Shown: positions 10,101 through 18,755 of the stretch, piece after piece
How the letters are laid out: every line of letters begins with the position of its first letter
Numbering within the stretch: the first letter of the stretch is position 1
DNA from: Streptomyces sp. V3I8
GTDB taxonomy: Bacteria > Actinomycetota > Actinomycetes > Streptomycetales > Streptomycetaceae
Reading direction: 5' to 3'
DNA length: 64,000 nucleotides
Assembly: GCF_030817535.1 (NCBI RefSeq)
Contig: NZ_JAUSZL010000004.1
Location: 124,001-188,000 of the forward strand
Program-made: the position numbers and the translations under genes
Notes under the pieces: model-generated
What the model saw: the letters and a program-made list of their open reading frames with translations, nothing else
Told to the model about the DNA's origin: nothing
Databases searched by the model: none

Positions 10101-13100
10101 ATGCACAGCCCCCTGCGCAGACCCCTCCACCGATGGCGCGAGCGCGCCTCGACCGTCCTCGCCGCACTGGCGCTGCTCGTCGCCGGCAGCGCCCTGGGGC
10201 CGGCGTCGGCCGCCGACCGGGCCCCCGCCCGGGCATCCGGGGCCGCCGCCCAACTGACGTCCCTGGTCAACCCGTTCATCGGCACCCAGAACTTCGGCAA
10301 CACCTTTCCCGGCGCCAGTGCCCCCTTCGGCATGGTCCAGGTCAGCCCGGACACCGGCGGGCAGGGCGGCTACGACTACCAGCAGGACAAGATCCACGGG
10401 TTCAGCCAGACCCATCTCTCCGGCGTCGGCTGCTCCGTCATGGGTGAGCTGCCGATCATGCCGACGACCGGGGCGGTCGACAGTGTCGATCCCGATGCCT
10501 ACCGCTCGTCCTACTCGCACGAGGACGAGGACGCCGAACCCGGTTACTACCGCGTCGGGTTGAAGACGTACGGCATCGACGCCGAGCTGACCGCCACGGC
10601 CCGCACCGGATGGCAGCGCTACACCTTCCCCTCGACCGACCGCGCCAACGTCCTGTTCAACACGGGCCGGGCCAACCAGAAGGTGTACGACTCGGAGGTG
10701 CACGTCGTCGGCGACCGTACCGTCGAGGGCCGTGTCGAGGCGGGCAACTTCTGTGCGGGCAAGGACAAGCACACCGTCTACTTCACCGCGACCTTCGACC
10801 GGCCCTTCACCGCGCACGGCACCTGGCGCGGGAACACCCCCTCCCCCGGCGGGCGGGACGCGGCCGGCGAGGGCGCAAACGGCGGCTGGGTGACCTTCGA
10901 CGCCGCCTCCGACCGTGACGTGGTCGTCAAGGTGGGGCTCTCCTACACGGGCGTCGAGGGCGCCAGGGCCAACCTGACGGCGGAGACGGACGACTCGTAC
11001 GACTTCGACGCCACGCGCGCGGCGCTGCACGCGACCTGGGAGCGGCAGCTGGAGGCCGTGAAGATCGGCGGCGGGTCGGACGAGCGGCAGCGCGCGTTCT
11101 ATTCGGCGCTCTACCACGCGCAGCTGCATCCGAACCTGGCCGGGGACGTCGACGGCCGGTATGCGGGCTTCGACGGGAAGACGCATCAGGCGTCGGGGTT
11201 CACGCCGTACCAGAACCTGTCGTTGTGGGACACCCACCGGCCGCAGAACCAGCTGCTGCAGATGCTGCAGCCGAAGGTCGCCCGTGACGTGGCGTTGTCG
11301 GTCGTCGCGATCGGGCGCGACGGCGGCTGGCTGCCGCGCTGGTCGCTGGCCAACAGCGAGACCAACATCATGACCGGTGACCCGGTGACGCCCTTCCTGG
11401 TCGAGGCGTGGTCCAAGGGCCTGCTGGCGGGTCACGAGAAGGAGGCGTACGCGCTCCTTCGCAAGAACGCCCTGAGCACGCCGCCGGAGGACTCCCCCTA
11501 CAACGGCCGTGCGGGGGTCGCCGCCTACCAGGAGCGCGGCTACGTGCCGAGCGGGCTGGAGCCGGGGAAGGACTGCCCGGACAAGGGCGGCGACAACGAC
11601 TGCCGTCACCCCGCTTCGGCGACCCTGGAGTACGCGGCGGCGGACGCGTCGCTGGCGCTGATGGCCAAGGGGCTGGGGCACACCGCGGACGCCCGCGTGT
11701 TCGCAGCACGCGGGCAGTGGTACCGCAACCTGTGGGACTCCTCCATCCAGCAGTTCCGGCCGCGTACGGGTGAGGGCACCTGGCTGACGCCCTACGACCC
11801 CGTCGAGGCGGGTCATCAGTTCCACGAGGGCGGCGCCTACCAGTACCAGTGGCTGGTGCCCCAGGACCCGGCCGGGCTCGTCTCCCTGATGGGCGGCAAG
11901 CGGGAGACCGAGAAGCGGCTCGACTCCTTCTTCGCCTACGACAAGCTCCTCGCGGACCCCGCCAAGACGGCTCGCGAGGACTGGATCTCGGCGCCGTACG
12001 ACTACTACGGCAAGCCGACCTACAACCCGAACAACGAACCCGACCTGCACTCCCCGTACATGTACCTGTGGGCCGGCGCGCCGGCCAAGACCGCCACCGT
12101 GGTGCGCGCCGCGATGACGCTCTTCACGGACGGGCCCGACGGCATGACCGGCAACGACGACCTGGGCACCATGTCGGCCTGGTACGTCTTCTCCTCGCTG
12201 GGCCTGTACCCGACGACCAGCGGGGGCGACTTCCTGGCCGTCTCCAGCCCGCAGTTCCCCTCCGCGGTCATCCGCATCGGCGCCTACGGCAAGAAGCAGG
12301 GCGGCACCCTGACCGTCAGGGCACCGGGCGCCAGCGACACCCGACGCTATGTGAAGCAGGCACGGTTCGGCGGGAAGAACCTGCGGGCCACCTGGCTGGA
12401 CTGGGACGCGGTCGCCCACGGGGGAGGCCTCGCCTTCGAGATGGCCGCCGAGCCGTCGGCATGGGGTACGGGCAAGGGCGCCGAGCCGCCGTCCGTGAAC
12501 CGTGCGGCGGCCGATTCGCGCCGCCACCTCGATGCCTCGCTGCGCACCGGCTCCGACGTCCTGCCGACGGCCGACAGCGCGCAGAGCGTCCCTCTGAAGC
12601 TGGACGTGCTGGGCCAGTCCCCCGGCACGCTGCGGGTGGGCGTCGGCGTGAAGGCTCCCGAGGGCTGGAGCGCGAAGGCCTCCGCGCCCTTCTCGCTCAC
12701 GTCCCACCGGCTTCCGGTCCAGCGGACCGCGACGGTGGACGTGAGGGTGCCGGCGGGCACCGCGCCGGGTTCGTACACCGTGCGGATCACGGCGAGCGCG
12801 AAGGGGGTCAAGCCCGTGGAACGGGTCGCGGCCATCGAGGTGCGCGCCGCGGCCCGCTGCGCGGCAGGTGCCGAGGAGCAGTGTGCCGTCGACCTCGGCA
12901 AGGAGGTCAACCACGACGGAACCGCGACCGTCGCGGCCTCCGGCGAGGGCGACTTCGACGGAGGGGGATGGAGCTTCGACGCTGATCTGCTGCCCGCGGC
13001 GGGCCCGGTCGTCTGGGACGGCGTGCCGTACGACGCCCCCGATCCGTCCGGGACGGCCCCCAACTTCGTCGAGGCCCGCGGTCAGTCCATGCTGCTGCCG

Positions 13101-13415
13101 GCCGGGTCCTACCGTGCGCTGCGGCTGGTCGCCGTGGCCCACCACGGCCCGGTGACGACCATGCTCACCGTCCGCTACACCGACGGGAGCACCGACGAAG
13201 TGCCGGTCCCGGTGGGCGACTGGGCGGGGTCGGCGCCGCAGGGAAGTTCCGTGGCGCTGGAGATGCCGCACCGGATCAAGCGCGGGCAGGGCGTGGACGG
13301 TCCGCCGGTGCGTCTGTTCGGTGCCTCGGCGGACCTCGACGCGTCGAAGACGGTGCGTTCCGTCGGTCTGCAGAACGATCCCCGGGTGCAGCTCTACGCG
13401 ATCACTCTGCGGTAG
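10101..13415 (+). CDS. secreted GH92-family alpha-1,2-mannosidase
   Basis: This 1104-residue exoenzyme belongs to glycoside hydrolase family 92, calcium-dependent exo-alpha-mannosidases. A Sec signal peptide is clear: basic residues, a hydrophobic run LAALALLVAGSAL, and cleavage near ASAA at about residue 38. The catalytic region starts with LVNPFIGTQNFGNTFPGA and contains the family signature GNDDLGTMSAWYVFSSLG near residue 690. A NEW3-type beta domain follows (about 830-920), then a further carbohydrate-binding-like region to the C-terminus. The start is the ATG at 10101, with AGGAG ten bases upstream. It probably cleaves mannan or N-glycan mannose outside the cell. An operator-like palindrome lies upstream. 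Confidence 0.93.
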   Translation: MHSPLRRPLHRWRERASTVLAALALLVAGSALGPASAADRAPARASGAAAQLTSLVNPFIGTQNFGNTFPGASAPFGMVQVSPDTGGQGGYDYQQDKIHGFSQTHLSGVGCSVMGELPIMPTTGAVDSVDPDAYRSSYSHEDEDAEPGYYRVGLKTYGIDAELTATARTGWQRYTFPSTDRANVLFNTGRANQKVYDSEVHVVGDRTVEGRVEAGNFCAGKDKHTVYFTATFDRPFTAHGTWRGNTPSPGGRDAAGEGANGGWVTFDAASDRDVVVKVGLSYTGVEGARANLTAETDDSYDFDATRAALHATWERQLEAVKIGGGSDERQRAFYSALYHAQLHPNLAGDVDGRYAGFDGKTHQASGFTPYQNLSLWDTHRPQNQLLQMLQPKVARDVALSVVAIGRDGGWLPRWSLANSETNIMTGDPVTPFLVEAWSKGLLAGHEKEAYALLRKNALSTPPEDSPYNGRAGVAAYQERGYVPSGLEPGKDCPDKGGDNDCRHPASATLEYAAADASLALMAKGLGHTADARVFAARGQWYRNLWDSSIQQFRPRTGEGTWLTPYDPVEAGHQFHEGGAYQYQWLVPQDPAGLVSLMGGKRETEKRLDSFFAYDKLLADPAKTAREDWISAPYDYYGKPTYNPNNEPDLHSPYMYLWAGAPAKTATVVRAAMTLFTDGPDGMTGNDDLGTMSAWYVFSSLGLYPTTSGGDFLAVSSPQFPSAVIRIGAYGKKQGGTLTVRAPGASDTRRYVKQARFGGKNLRATWLDWDAVAHGGGLAFEMAAEPSAWGTGKGAEPPSVNRAAADSRRHLDASLRTGSDVLPTADSAQSVPLKLDVLGQSPGTLRVGVGVKAPEGWSAKASAPFSLTSHRLPVQRTATVDVRVPAGTAPGSYTVRITASAKGVKPVERVAAIEVRAAARCAAGAEEQCAVDLGKEVNHDGTATVAASGEGDFDGGGWSFDADLLPAAGPVVWDGVPYDAPDPSGTAPNFVEARGQSMLLPAGSYRALRLVAVAHHGPVTTMLTVRYTDGSTDEVPVPVGDWAGSAPQGSSVALEMPHRIKRGQGVDGPPVRLFGASADLDASKTVRSVGLQNDPRVQLYAITLR

Positions 13416-13447
13416 GGCTGTTCCGTACGTCCGCCGGCCCCGGCCCG

Positions 13448-13475
13448 GCGGCCCCGGTCTGTCGATCGGGGCCGC
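13448..13475. terminator. hairpin between convergent GH92 and hydrolase genes
   Basis: A 9-bp perfect stem GCGGCCCCG / CGGGGCCGC with a 10-base loop lies between two convergent genes and may terminate both. There is no strong T-run on either side. Confidence 0.5.
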
Positions 13476-13567
13476 TCGGGCCGGGGCCGCTGGGGGGGGG
13501 CGGTGCGACCGTGGCGGTCGTGCTGCCCCCTTTCGGCAGCCGGGGGGGTGTGCGGGAGCGGGGGATC

Positions 13568-14449
13568 TCAGCGGCCGGTGAGGGCCCGGATCTCGTCGGT
13601 GATCAGCCGGGGGTCCTCCTCGGCCATGAAGTGGCCGCAGGAGACCGTGCGGTGGCGGAGGTCGTCGGCCCAGGCGCTCCACAGGCCCTGGGCGTGGTAG
13701 CCCAGGGCCGCGCCCCAGTCCTGCTGGAGGACGGTGACCGGCATGGCCAGCCGGCTGCCGGCCTTCCGGTCGGCGGTGTCGTGGTCCATGTCCACGCCGG
13801 CGGAGGCGCGGTAGTCGGCGACGATGGACGGCACCGCCGCCGCGGACGCGGCGAGGTAGTGGGCGCGGACGTCGGCGGGGATGGCGGCCGGATCGTTGGT
13901 CCATGCGTCGAGGAAATGGGCGAAGAAGGTGTCGGCGGACGCCTGGATCAGCTGTTCCGGCAGGCCCGGCGGCTGGGCCATCAGATAGAGGTGGAAGCCG
14001 ACCGCGCCGGACACCCCGTGCAGGGCGTTCCACATGTCGGGGGTCGTCAGGACGTCGAGGAACAGCGCGCGGGAGACCGCCTCCGGGTGGTCCATCGCGG
14101 CCCGGAAGGCGACCAGGGCGCCGCGGTCGTGACCGGCCAGGGTGAAGGAGCCGTGCCCCAGCGCGGCGGCGAGGCGGACGACGTCGCGGGCCATGGTCCG
14201 CTTGGAGTAGACGTCGGGGCCGGTCTCGGCGGGCTTGTCGCTGGCGCCGTAACCGCGAAGGTCGGGGCAGATGACGGTGTGGTCGGCGGCGAGGTCGGCG
14301 GCGACGTGCCGCCACATGAGGCGGGTCTGCGGGAAACCGTGCAGCAGGACGACCGGGCTGCCGGTGCCGCCGACGGCGGCGTTCAGGGTGACGCCGTCGT
14401 CGACCCGCACGCGGTGCTCGGTGAAACCGGGGATGTTCGGATGGGTCAC
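13568..14449 (-). CDS. alpha/beta hydrolase, haloacetate-dehalogenase-like
   Basis: A 293-residue alpha/beta-hydrolase with the oxyanion-hole motif LLHGFPQ near residue 38, DLRGYGASD near 65, and the nucleophile elbow AGHDRGALVA near 108. The nucleophile is Asp instead of Ser, as in haloacetate/fluoroacetate dehalogenases and epoxide hydrolases. The catalytic His lies in CGHFMAEE near the C-terminus. Asp as nucleophile makes hydrolysis of halogenated acids or epoxides more likely than ester cleavage, but the substrate is not certain. AGGAG precedes the ATG. The gene is divergent from a SARP regulator. Confidence 0.87.
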   Translation of the reverse strand: MTHPNIPGFTEHRVRVDDGVTLNAAVGGTGSPVVLLHGFPQTRLMWRHVAADLAADHTVICPDLRGYGASDKPAETGPDVYSKRTMARDVVRLAAALGHGSFTLAGHDRGALVAFRAAMDHPEAVSRALFLDVLTTPDMWNALHGVSGAVGFHLYLMAQPPGLPEQLIQASADTFFAHFLDAWTNDPAAIPADVRAHYLAASAAAVPSIVADYRASAGVDMDHDTADRKAGSRLAMPVTVLQQDWGAALGYHAQGLWSAWADDLRHRTVSCGHFMAEEDPRLITDEIRALTGR

Positions 14450-14477
14450 AGCGGCTCCTGTGGCTCGTGGCAGAGTG

Positions 14478-14545
14478 GACGTCCCGGGTCCGGCGGTCCG
14501 GCGGTCCGGCAGTCCGGGACGTCCGGGACGTTCGGGGACGTCCGC
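14478..14545. repeat. short direct repeats (GTCCGGGAC-like) before the SARP gene
   Basis: Between the divergent hydrolase and SARP genes are three CCGGCGGT-like repeats followed by GTCCGGGAC, GTCCGGGAC and GTTCGGGGAC. Phased direct repeats are the usual form of SARP binding sites, so self-regulation is possible. Confidence 0.5.
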
Positions 14546-14628
14546 CCAGGCTGGAGGCCCCGGATCAGCGATCGATGAGTGACCGTGCGCCGCCTCGCGG
14601 GCGGCGCCGCCCGCGAAGGGAACATGCC

Positions 14629-16725
14629 GTGGGCGTGGAGTTCGGACTGCTGGGGCCGGTCGGCGCCTGGGACGCGGAGGGCGCGGCGCTGCCGCTCGGC
14701 GCGCCCCGCCACCGGGAGGTGCTCGGCCGGCTGCTGATCGCCCGGGGCCGGGTCGTACCGGTGGGGCGGCTGGTGGCCGACCTGTGGGAGGGCCCTGCGC
14801 CGGCCGGTGCCGTCGGCGCCGTCCGCACCTTCGTCGCGGCGCTGCGGCGCGCCCTGGAACCCGGCCGCGTACCCCGGCAGCCGTCCCGGCTGCTGGTCAC
14901 CGACGGTCCCGGCTACGCCCTGCGTGCCCCTCGTGAGGCGGTCGACGCCTGGCGTTTCGAGGACACCGCCGCGCGGGCCGGCCGGGCCGCGCCCCACGCG
15001 GCCCTCGCCCTGTGGGACGAGGCGCTCGCCCGCTGGCGCGGGCCCGTGCTGGCCGACTTCCCGCACGCCGCGTGGGCCGCCGCCGAACAGGTCCGGCTGG
15101 AGGCCCTGCGCCTGGACGCCGTCGAGCGGCGCGCCGACACCCTGCTGGCCACCGGCGCCGCCCGGGACGCCGTCGCGGACCTGCGCGCCCACCTCGCCGC
15201 GCACCCGGGCCGCGAGGAGGGCTGGGTGCTGCTGGCGACCGCCCTGGAGCGGTCCGGGCGGCGCGGCGAGGCCCTGGACACCCTGCGGCGGGCCCGCCGG
15301 GCCCTCGCCGGCGCCTACGGGCCGGGCGCCCGGCCCGCCCTGGCCCGCAGCGAAGCCCGCATCCTCGGCGCCACCGGATCCGCGACCGAGCCGGCCGGGA
15401 CGGCGGACAGCGTGTGGGAGCGCACCGCCGCCGCGTGGGACCGCTCGGTGCCCGCCCGGTCCCGGGCACGGCTGCACGCCACCGCCGGCCTGCTGCGCGA
15501 TCTCGCGGTGACCGGTGCCGACGGCCTGCGGGAGGCGCGCACGCACCGCCGGGACCTGGTCGCGGCGGCGGAGACGACCGGGGACACCGAGCTGGCCGCC
15601 AGGATCATCGGCTCCTACGACGTACCGGCGCTGTGGACGCGCGCCGACGATCCCGAGGGAGCCGGCGAACTCGTCCGGGCGGCGGCCCGGGCCGCCGCCC
15701 GGCTCGGCCCGCAGGGCCCGCCCGCGCTGCGGGCCCGGCTGCTGTCGGTCGTCGCGGTCGAGTCACGTGGCGACGCCGCCGCCGATGCGCCGCCGTCCCG
15801 GGCGGCCGGGGCCCCCGCGGCCGAGGGGTGGCGGCTGCGTGCCGAACGCGCCGCCGAGGAAGCCGTCCGGCTGGCCCGGCGCCTGGGCGACCCCGCGCTG
15901 CTCGCGTTCGCCCTCAACGGCGCCTTCATGCAGTCCTTCGCCACCTGCGGGTCGGCCGCCCGCCGCGATGTTCTGGGGGCCGGCCTGACCCGGCTGGCCG
16001 TCGAGCACCAGCTGCCCGGACACGAGGTCCTGGGACGCCTGATCCGTCTGCAGGCGCTCGCCGGCCTCGGCGATCTCACGGCGGCGGACGCGCAGGCCGA
16101 GGAGATCGACCGCCTGGCACAGCGCAACGAGCGGCCGCTCGCCGCGGTGTTCACCGCCTGGTACCGGGCCCTGCGCACCTGTGAGACCGACGGCTGGCCG
16201 GCCGCCCGCCCCCGGTACGCCCGGGTCCTTCAGGAGACCGCCGTCTGCGGCATGCCCGGGCTCGGCCGGGGAGCGGCCGCGCTGGTCGCGCTGGTCCCGG
16301 TGATGCGCGGGGACGGCCTGCCCGGTCCCGACGACTTCGCCGGCCTCGACGCCGGCCCCTACCGGCCCTGGCTGGAGCCCTTGCTGCTGGCCGCTTCCGG
16401 TGCCGGCGAACAGGCCCGCCGGGCGCTCACGGCGGTGGCCCGGCCACCGCACGACCATCTGCAGGAGGCGCTGTGGTGCGTGCTCGCCCGCGCGGCGGCG
16501 GCCGTCGGGCACGTGCCGGTCCTGCGCCGTGCCCGTGACGAGCTCGCCGCCGCCGGGGCCGAGTCGGCCGGCGCCGGCAGCGGTCTGGTCTCCTTCGGCC
16601 CCCTGACCCACCACCTGCTGGCCGTCGACGCCGCGCTCGGCGTGCACGCCCCCTGCGCGGGGCCGGCCGGCGACGGAGCGGGCGGGCGCTCACCGCTCGC
16701 GGCAGGAGAGACCGAGCAGGACTGA
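14629..16725 (+). CDS. SARP/BTAD-family transcriptional regulator with C-terminal helical repeats
   Basis: A 698-residue regulator starting with an OmpR-like winged-helix domain (about 1-95, beginning VEFGLLGPVGAW). The bacterial transcriptional activation domain follows (about 100-245), with the typical YALRAPREAVDAWRFE entry. Together these are the hallmarks of Streptomyces antibiotic regulatory proteins. There is no NB-ARC ATPase domain with a P-loop. The remaining ~450 residues are alanine/leucine-rich helical repeats resembling the TPR-like region of AfsR/BTAD proteins. The GTG at 14629 is chosen for AAGGGA eight bases upstream; an ATG at 14575 in the same frame is less supported. No biosynthetic gene lies immediately beside it. 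Confidence 0.88.
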   Translation: MGVEFGLLGPVGAWDAEGAALPLGAPRHREVLGRLLIARGRVVPVGRLVADLWEGPAPAGAVGAVRTFVAALRRALEPGRVPRQPSRLLVTDGPGYALRAPREAVDAWRFEDTAARAGRAAPHAALALWDEALARWRGPVLADFPHAAWAAAEQVRLEALRLDAVERRADTLLATGAARDAVADLRAHLAAHPGREEGWVLLATALERSGRRGEALDTLRRARRALAGAYGPGARPALARSEARILGATGSATEPAGTADSVWERTAAAWDRSVPARSRARLHATAGLLRDLAVTGADGLREARTHRRDLVAAAETTGDTELAARIIGSYDVPALWTRADDPEGAGELVRAAARAAARLGPQGPPALRARLLSVVAVESRGDAAADAPPSRAAGAPAAEGWRLRAERAAEEAVRLARRLGDPALLAFALNGAFMQSFATCGSAARRDVLGAGLTRLAVEHQLPGHEVLGRLIRLQALAGLGDLTAADAQAEEIDRLAQRNERPLAAVFTAWYRALRTCETDGWPAARPRYARVLQETAVCGMPGLGRGAAALVALVPVMRGDGLPGPDDFAGLDAGPYRPWLEPLLLAASGAGEQARRALTAVARPPHDHLQEALWCVLARAAAAVGHVPVLRRARDELAAAGAESAGAGSGLVSFGPLTHHLLAVDAALGVHAPCAGPAGDGAGGRSPLAAGETEQD

Positions 16726-16774
16726 ACAGCCCCGGGCACCGAACCGATCACGGCGCGGGACGGGGCGGGGCGGG

Positions 16775-16868
16775 GCGGATCATGGAGTGGCGCGGGGCAG
16801 GGCGGCGCGGATCATGGAGTGGCGCGGGGCAGGGCGGCGCGGATCATGGAGTGGCGCGGGGCATGCGC
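16775..16868. repeat. tandem repeat, ~32-bp unit, nearly three copies
   Basis: The core ATCATGGAGTGGCGCGGGGC recurs with its CATGGAGTGG at 16781, 16813 and 16845, an exact 32-bp period. The period is not a multiple of three, so it does not encode a protein repeat. Confidence 0.95.
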
Positions 16869-17140
16869 GCGACGACTCGCACGACGCCGGCGGCCACGAC
16901 CGCTCCTGCGGCGGCGTCCGACTTCGTCGAGGCCCGCGGCGCCGTCCGGCACGAGAAGCTGCGGCGGGGAGACCGTCCGGCCGGGACCCGCGCCGACAAG
17001 GGACAGGGCTTCTGCTTCGACCGGACCGCCCTCCACCGCATGCGCCGTGAACCGGGCGCCGGCCCCGCCGTCACCGTGCACGCCTGCTCCCCGGCGCTGG
17101 AGCACACCGGGCACCAGGGGTCGCCGGGCGGCCGTGAAGA
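16863..17140 (+). pseudogene. possible decayed cupin/cysteine-dioxygenase-like gene fragment
   Basis: The open frame from the ATG at 16863 contains LHRMRREPGAGPAVTVHACS and then PALEHTGH. This resembles the conserved HRVxNPGxxPAVxVHxYxPPL end of cysteine-dioxygenase-like cupins. The N-terminal part is not recognisable, and similarity ends just where copy 1 of the structured element begins. I read it as a remnant, possibly interrupted by that element. The resemblance is by eye and weak. Confidence 0.25.
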
Positions 17141-17142
17141 GT

Positions 17143-17256
17143 GTGGTCGTGGAGGGCGGTCGCCTACGCGGCGAAAGGCTCCATGAGGCTTCAGCCGAAC
17201 GATCGTCCTCATGGGCAATAGGTGAGGCCCGGGGACACTGTCCCCTCCACAACCAC
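17143..17256. repeat. structured inverted-repeat element, copy 1
   Basis: A 114-bp element bounded by the imperfect 14-bp inverted repeat GTGGTCGTGGAGGG / CCCTCCACAACCAC. Inside are hairpins CGCC/GGCG, CCATGAGG (17181-17188) / CCTCATGG (17207-17214), and GGGGACA/TGTCCCC (17231-17245). A second copy in opposite orientation lies at 18091-18203. At three base pairs the two copies differ on both sides of the stem so that pairing is kept. I do not recognise it as a named RNA family or insertion element. Confidence 0.85.
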
Positions 17257-17303
17257 ACCCCTTCCAACCAGCCCGTCCCGGCGGATGTTCCCGGCACGGG
17301 CGA

Positions 17304-17335
17304 CTCGCCGGCCGGACCCGGGGCCGGCCGGCGAG
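17304..17335 (-). terminator. hairpin downstream of the sapA-like gene
   Basis: A perfect 12-bp stem CTCGCCGGCCGG / CCGGCCGGCGAG with an 8-base loop lies just after the stop of the minus-strand sapA-like gene. There is no long T-run, as is usual in Streptomyces. Confidence 0.6.
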
Positions 17336-17342
17336 CGGCGGA

Positions 17343-17792
17343 TCAGCGGGTGAAGGTCACCCGGTGCTCCTGGCGGGCGGCGCAGTTGGAGTCGTTCACC
17401 TGTACGTACGTGTTCTTGATGCCGCCGCCCCAGCTGACGCAGTGGGCCTTGCCGTAGACGTAGGACGGGCCCGCGTACGAGGTGTACCGCCCGTAGTCCT
17501 CGTCGTACTCATCGGTGTCGGGGACGTAGATGAAGGTGGACATGTCCACGGCGGTGCCGGGGGTGTTGCGGATGGTGGTGACGCAGTTCTTGCCGTTCGC
17601 CGCGTTGTAGGTCAGGTAGACGGTGCCCAGGGAGCCGATGGGCGCCGAGTTCACGGTCTTGTAGGCGCTTCCGCAGACCTTCTGCGGCGTGGTGTTGGGC
17701 GCGGCGGAGGCGGGCGCCGCCAGCGCGGTCGTGGCCCCCACCGCCAGGGCGGCGAACGCGGCGGCGCTCAGGACAGAACGGTTCAATCTCAT
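17343..17792 (-). CDS. spore-associated protein A (SapA)-like secreted protein
   Basis: This 149-residue precursor has a clear Sec signal peptide (basic start MRLNRS, hydrophobic AAAFAALAVGATTALA, cleavage near APASAAP at about residue 30). The mature part has the SapA pattern: CGSAYKTVNSAPIGSLGTVY, then LTYNAANGKNCVTTIRNTPG, SYAGPSYVYG, CVSWGGGI and a final NDSNCAA. Four cysteines probably form two disulfides. SapA is an exported protein found with Streptomyces spores; its exact role is unclear. The ATG at 17792 has a GGGGGA site just before it. The gene lies between two inverted copies of a structured element and ends at a hairpin. Confidence 0.85.
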   Translation of the reverse strand: MRLNRSVLSAAAFAALAVGATTALAAPASAAPNTTPQKVCGSAYKTVNSAPIGSLGTVYLTYNAANGKNCVTTIRNTPGTAVDMSTFIYVPDTDEYDEDYGRYTSYAGPSYVYGKAHCVSWGGGIKNTYVQVNDSNCAARQEHRVTFTR

Positions 17793-18512
17793 ATTTCCCC
17801 CTTGTGGTCTTAGGAGTTGGTTGCTCCTGCCTGGTGTGACACGCGGGTCGGCCCGAGGGTTGTGCGCAGGTTCGGTGGAAGCAGAAGAAAGGCGGCCGTC
17901 GGGACCGCCGATGCCCTCGCGTGCGGCGGCCGGGCCGGTCCGCCGCTCGCCGCTCACGTGCGGGAGCGCCGCCGCCGTGGAACTCACAGCGGCGCGAGGA
18001 CCATGGGGAGGACTGCGGACGTGCCGCAGTTCACACACCGTGCGGCGGCAACAGCGGAACACTCCGGGGGAGTTGGCCGTTCATCCTCATGTGGCTGCGG
18101 AGGGGACAGTGTCCCCGGGCCTCACCTACAGCCCATGGGGACGATCGTCCGGCTGAAGCCCCATGGAGCACCCCGCCGAGAGGCGACCGCCCTCCGCAGC
18201 CACCACCCACCACCCCGGCCGGTCTCCCCCGTCCGGCCGGGGTCCTCCCACATCCGGCAGCGGCGTCCGGCTCGCGGCCCGGGGCAGGCCGCCCCGGCCC
18301 CGGTCAGGCCGCGCCGGCGCATCCGGGTGCGTACGCCGCCCGGTTCCACGACGGCCGCCCGTACCCCCTCGGAAGGGCGGGTTCACGGCGCGGGGAGCCG
18401 CCGACGGCCTCCATGGCGAACCTCGGTCCCTCCCCGCGGGCGGGCGACGCCCGCACCGCCGGTGCGGGGAGCCGCCGGGCATTCGAACGGCACCGGCGGG
18501 AACACGCACTCC
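17793..18512. other. intergenic region upstream of the sapA-like gene
   Basis: About 720 bp with no supported gene. It includes copy 2 of the structured element (18091-18203). The minus-strand frame that crosses it with a hydrophobic stretch starts inside a terminator hairpin and is not believed. Confidence 0.55.
18091..18203. repeat. structured inverted-repeat element, copy 2 (opposite orientation)
   Basis: A 113-bp element, the reverse complement of copy 1 at roughly 80% identity. Its ends GTGGCTGCGGAGGG / CCCTCCGCAGCCAC are a perfect inverted repeat. Internal stems are CCATGGGG (18133-18140) / CCCCATGG (18159-18166) and GGGGACA/TGTCCCC (18102-18116). Stem changes relative to copy 1 are compensatory, which favours selection on a folded structure. 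Confidence 0.85.
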
Positions 18513-18755
18513 ATGACGAACTCTCCTGACCAACCGCACACGCCCCACGCACCGGGTTCCCAGCCGAGCGTCCAGCCGGGATCCGACGAACCGCAGACGA
18601 TCACGGCGCCGACACCGCCCGTGGCGTGGGACGGCGACTCCCCCGACCAGGCCGACCTGACCGACGACCGCGCCGGCGGTCAGGCCGGTGAAGAAGACGA
18701 GCGGGAGCAGGACCGCAGCCGCGAAGTACCAGGGACGACGCCCCAGGGCGGCTGA
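18513..18755 (+). CDS. small hydrophilic hypothetical protein
   Basis: An 80-residue acidic, proline-rich protein (start MTNSPDQPHT, acidic run near GGQAGEEDEREQD) with no membrane segment and no recognised domain. Third codon positions are strongly G/C, and a perfect 16-bp terminator hairpin follows 32 bases after the stop, which supports a plus-strand gene. The ribosome binding site (GGCGGGAA) is weak. An antisense frame with a hydrophobic stretch begins inside that region and is less likely. Function unknown. Confidence 0.45.
   Translation: MTNSPDQPHTPHAPGSQPSVQPGSDEPQTITAPTPPVAWDGDSPDQADLTDDRAGGQAGEEDEREQDRSREVPGTTPQGG

Larger units (their letters stand above)
16726..17342. other. repeat-bearing region without a confident intact gene
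   Basis: It contains the 32-bp tandem repeats (16775-16868), a possible decayed gene (16863-17140), copy 1 of the structured element (17143-17256) and the terminator of the sapA-like gene (17304-17335). Confidence 0.6.
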
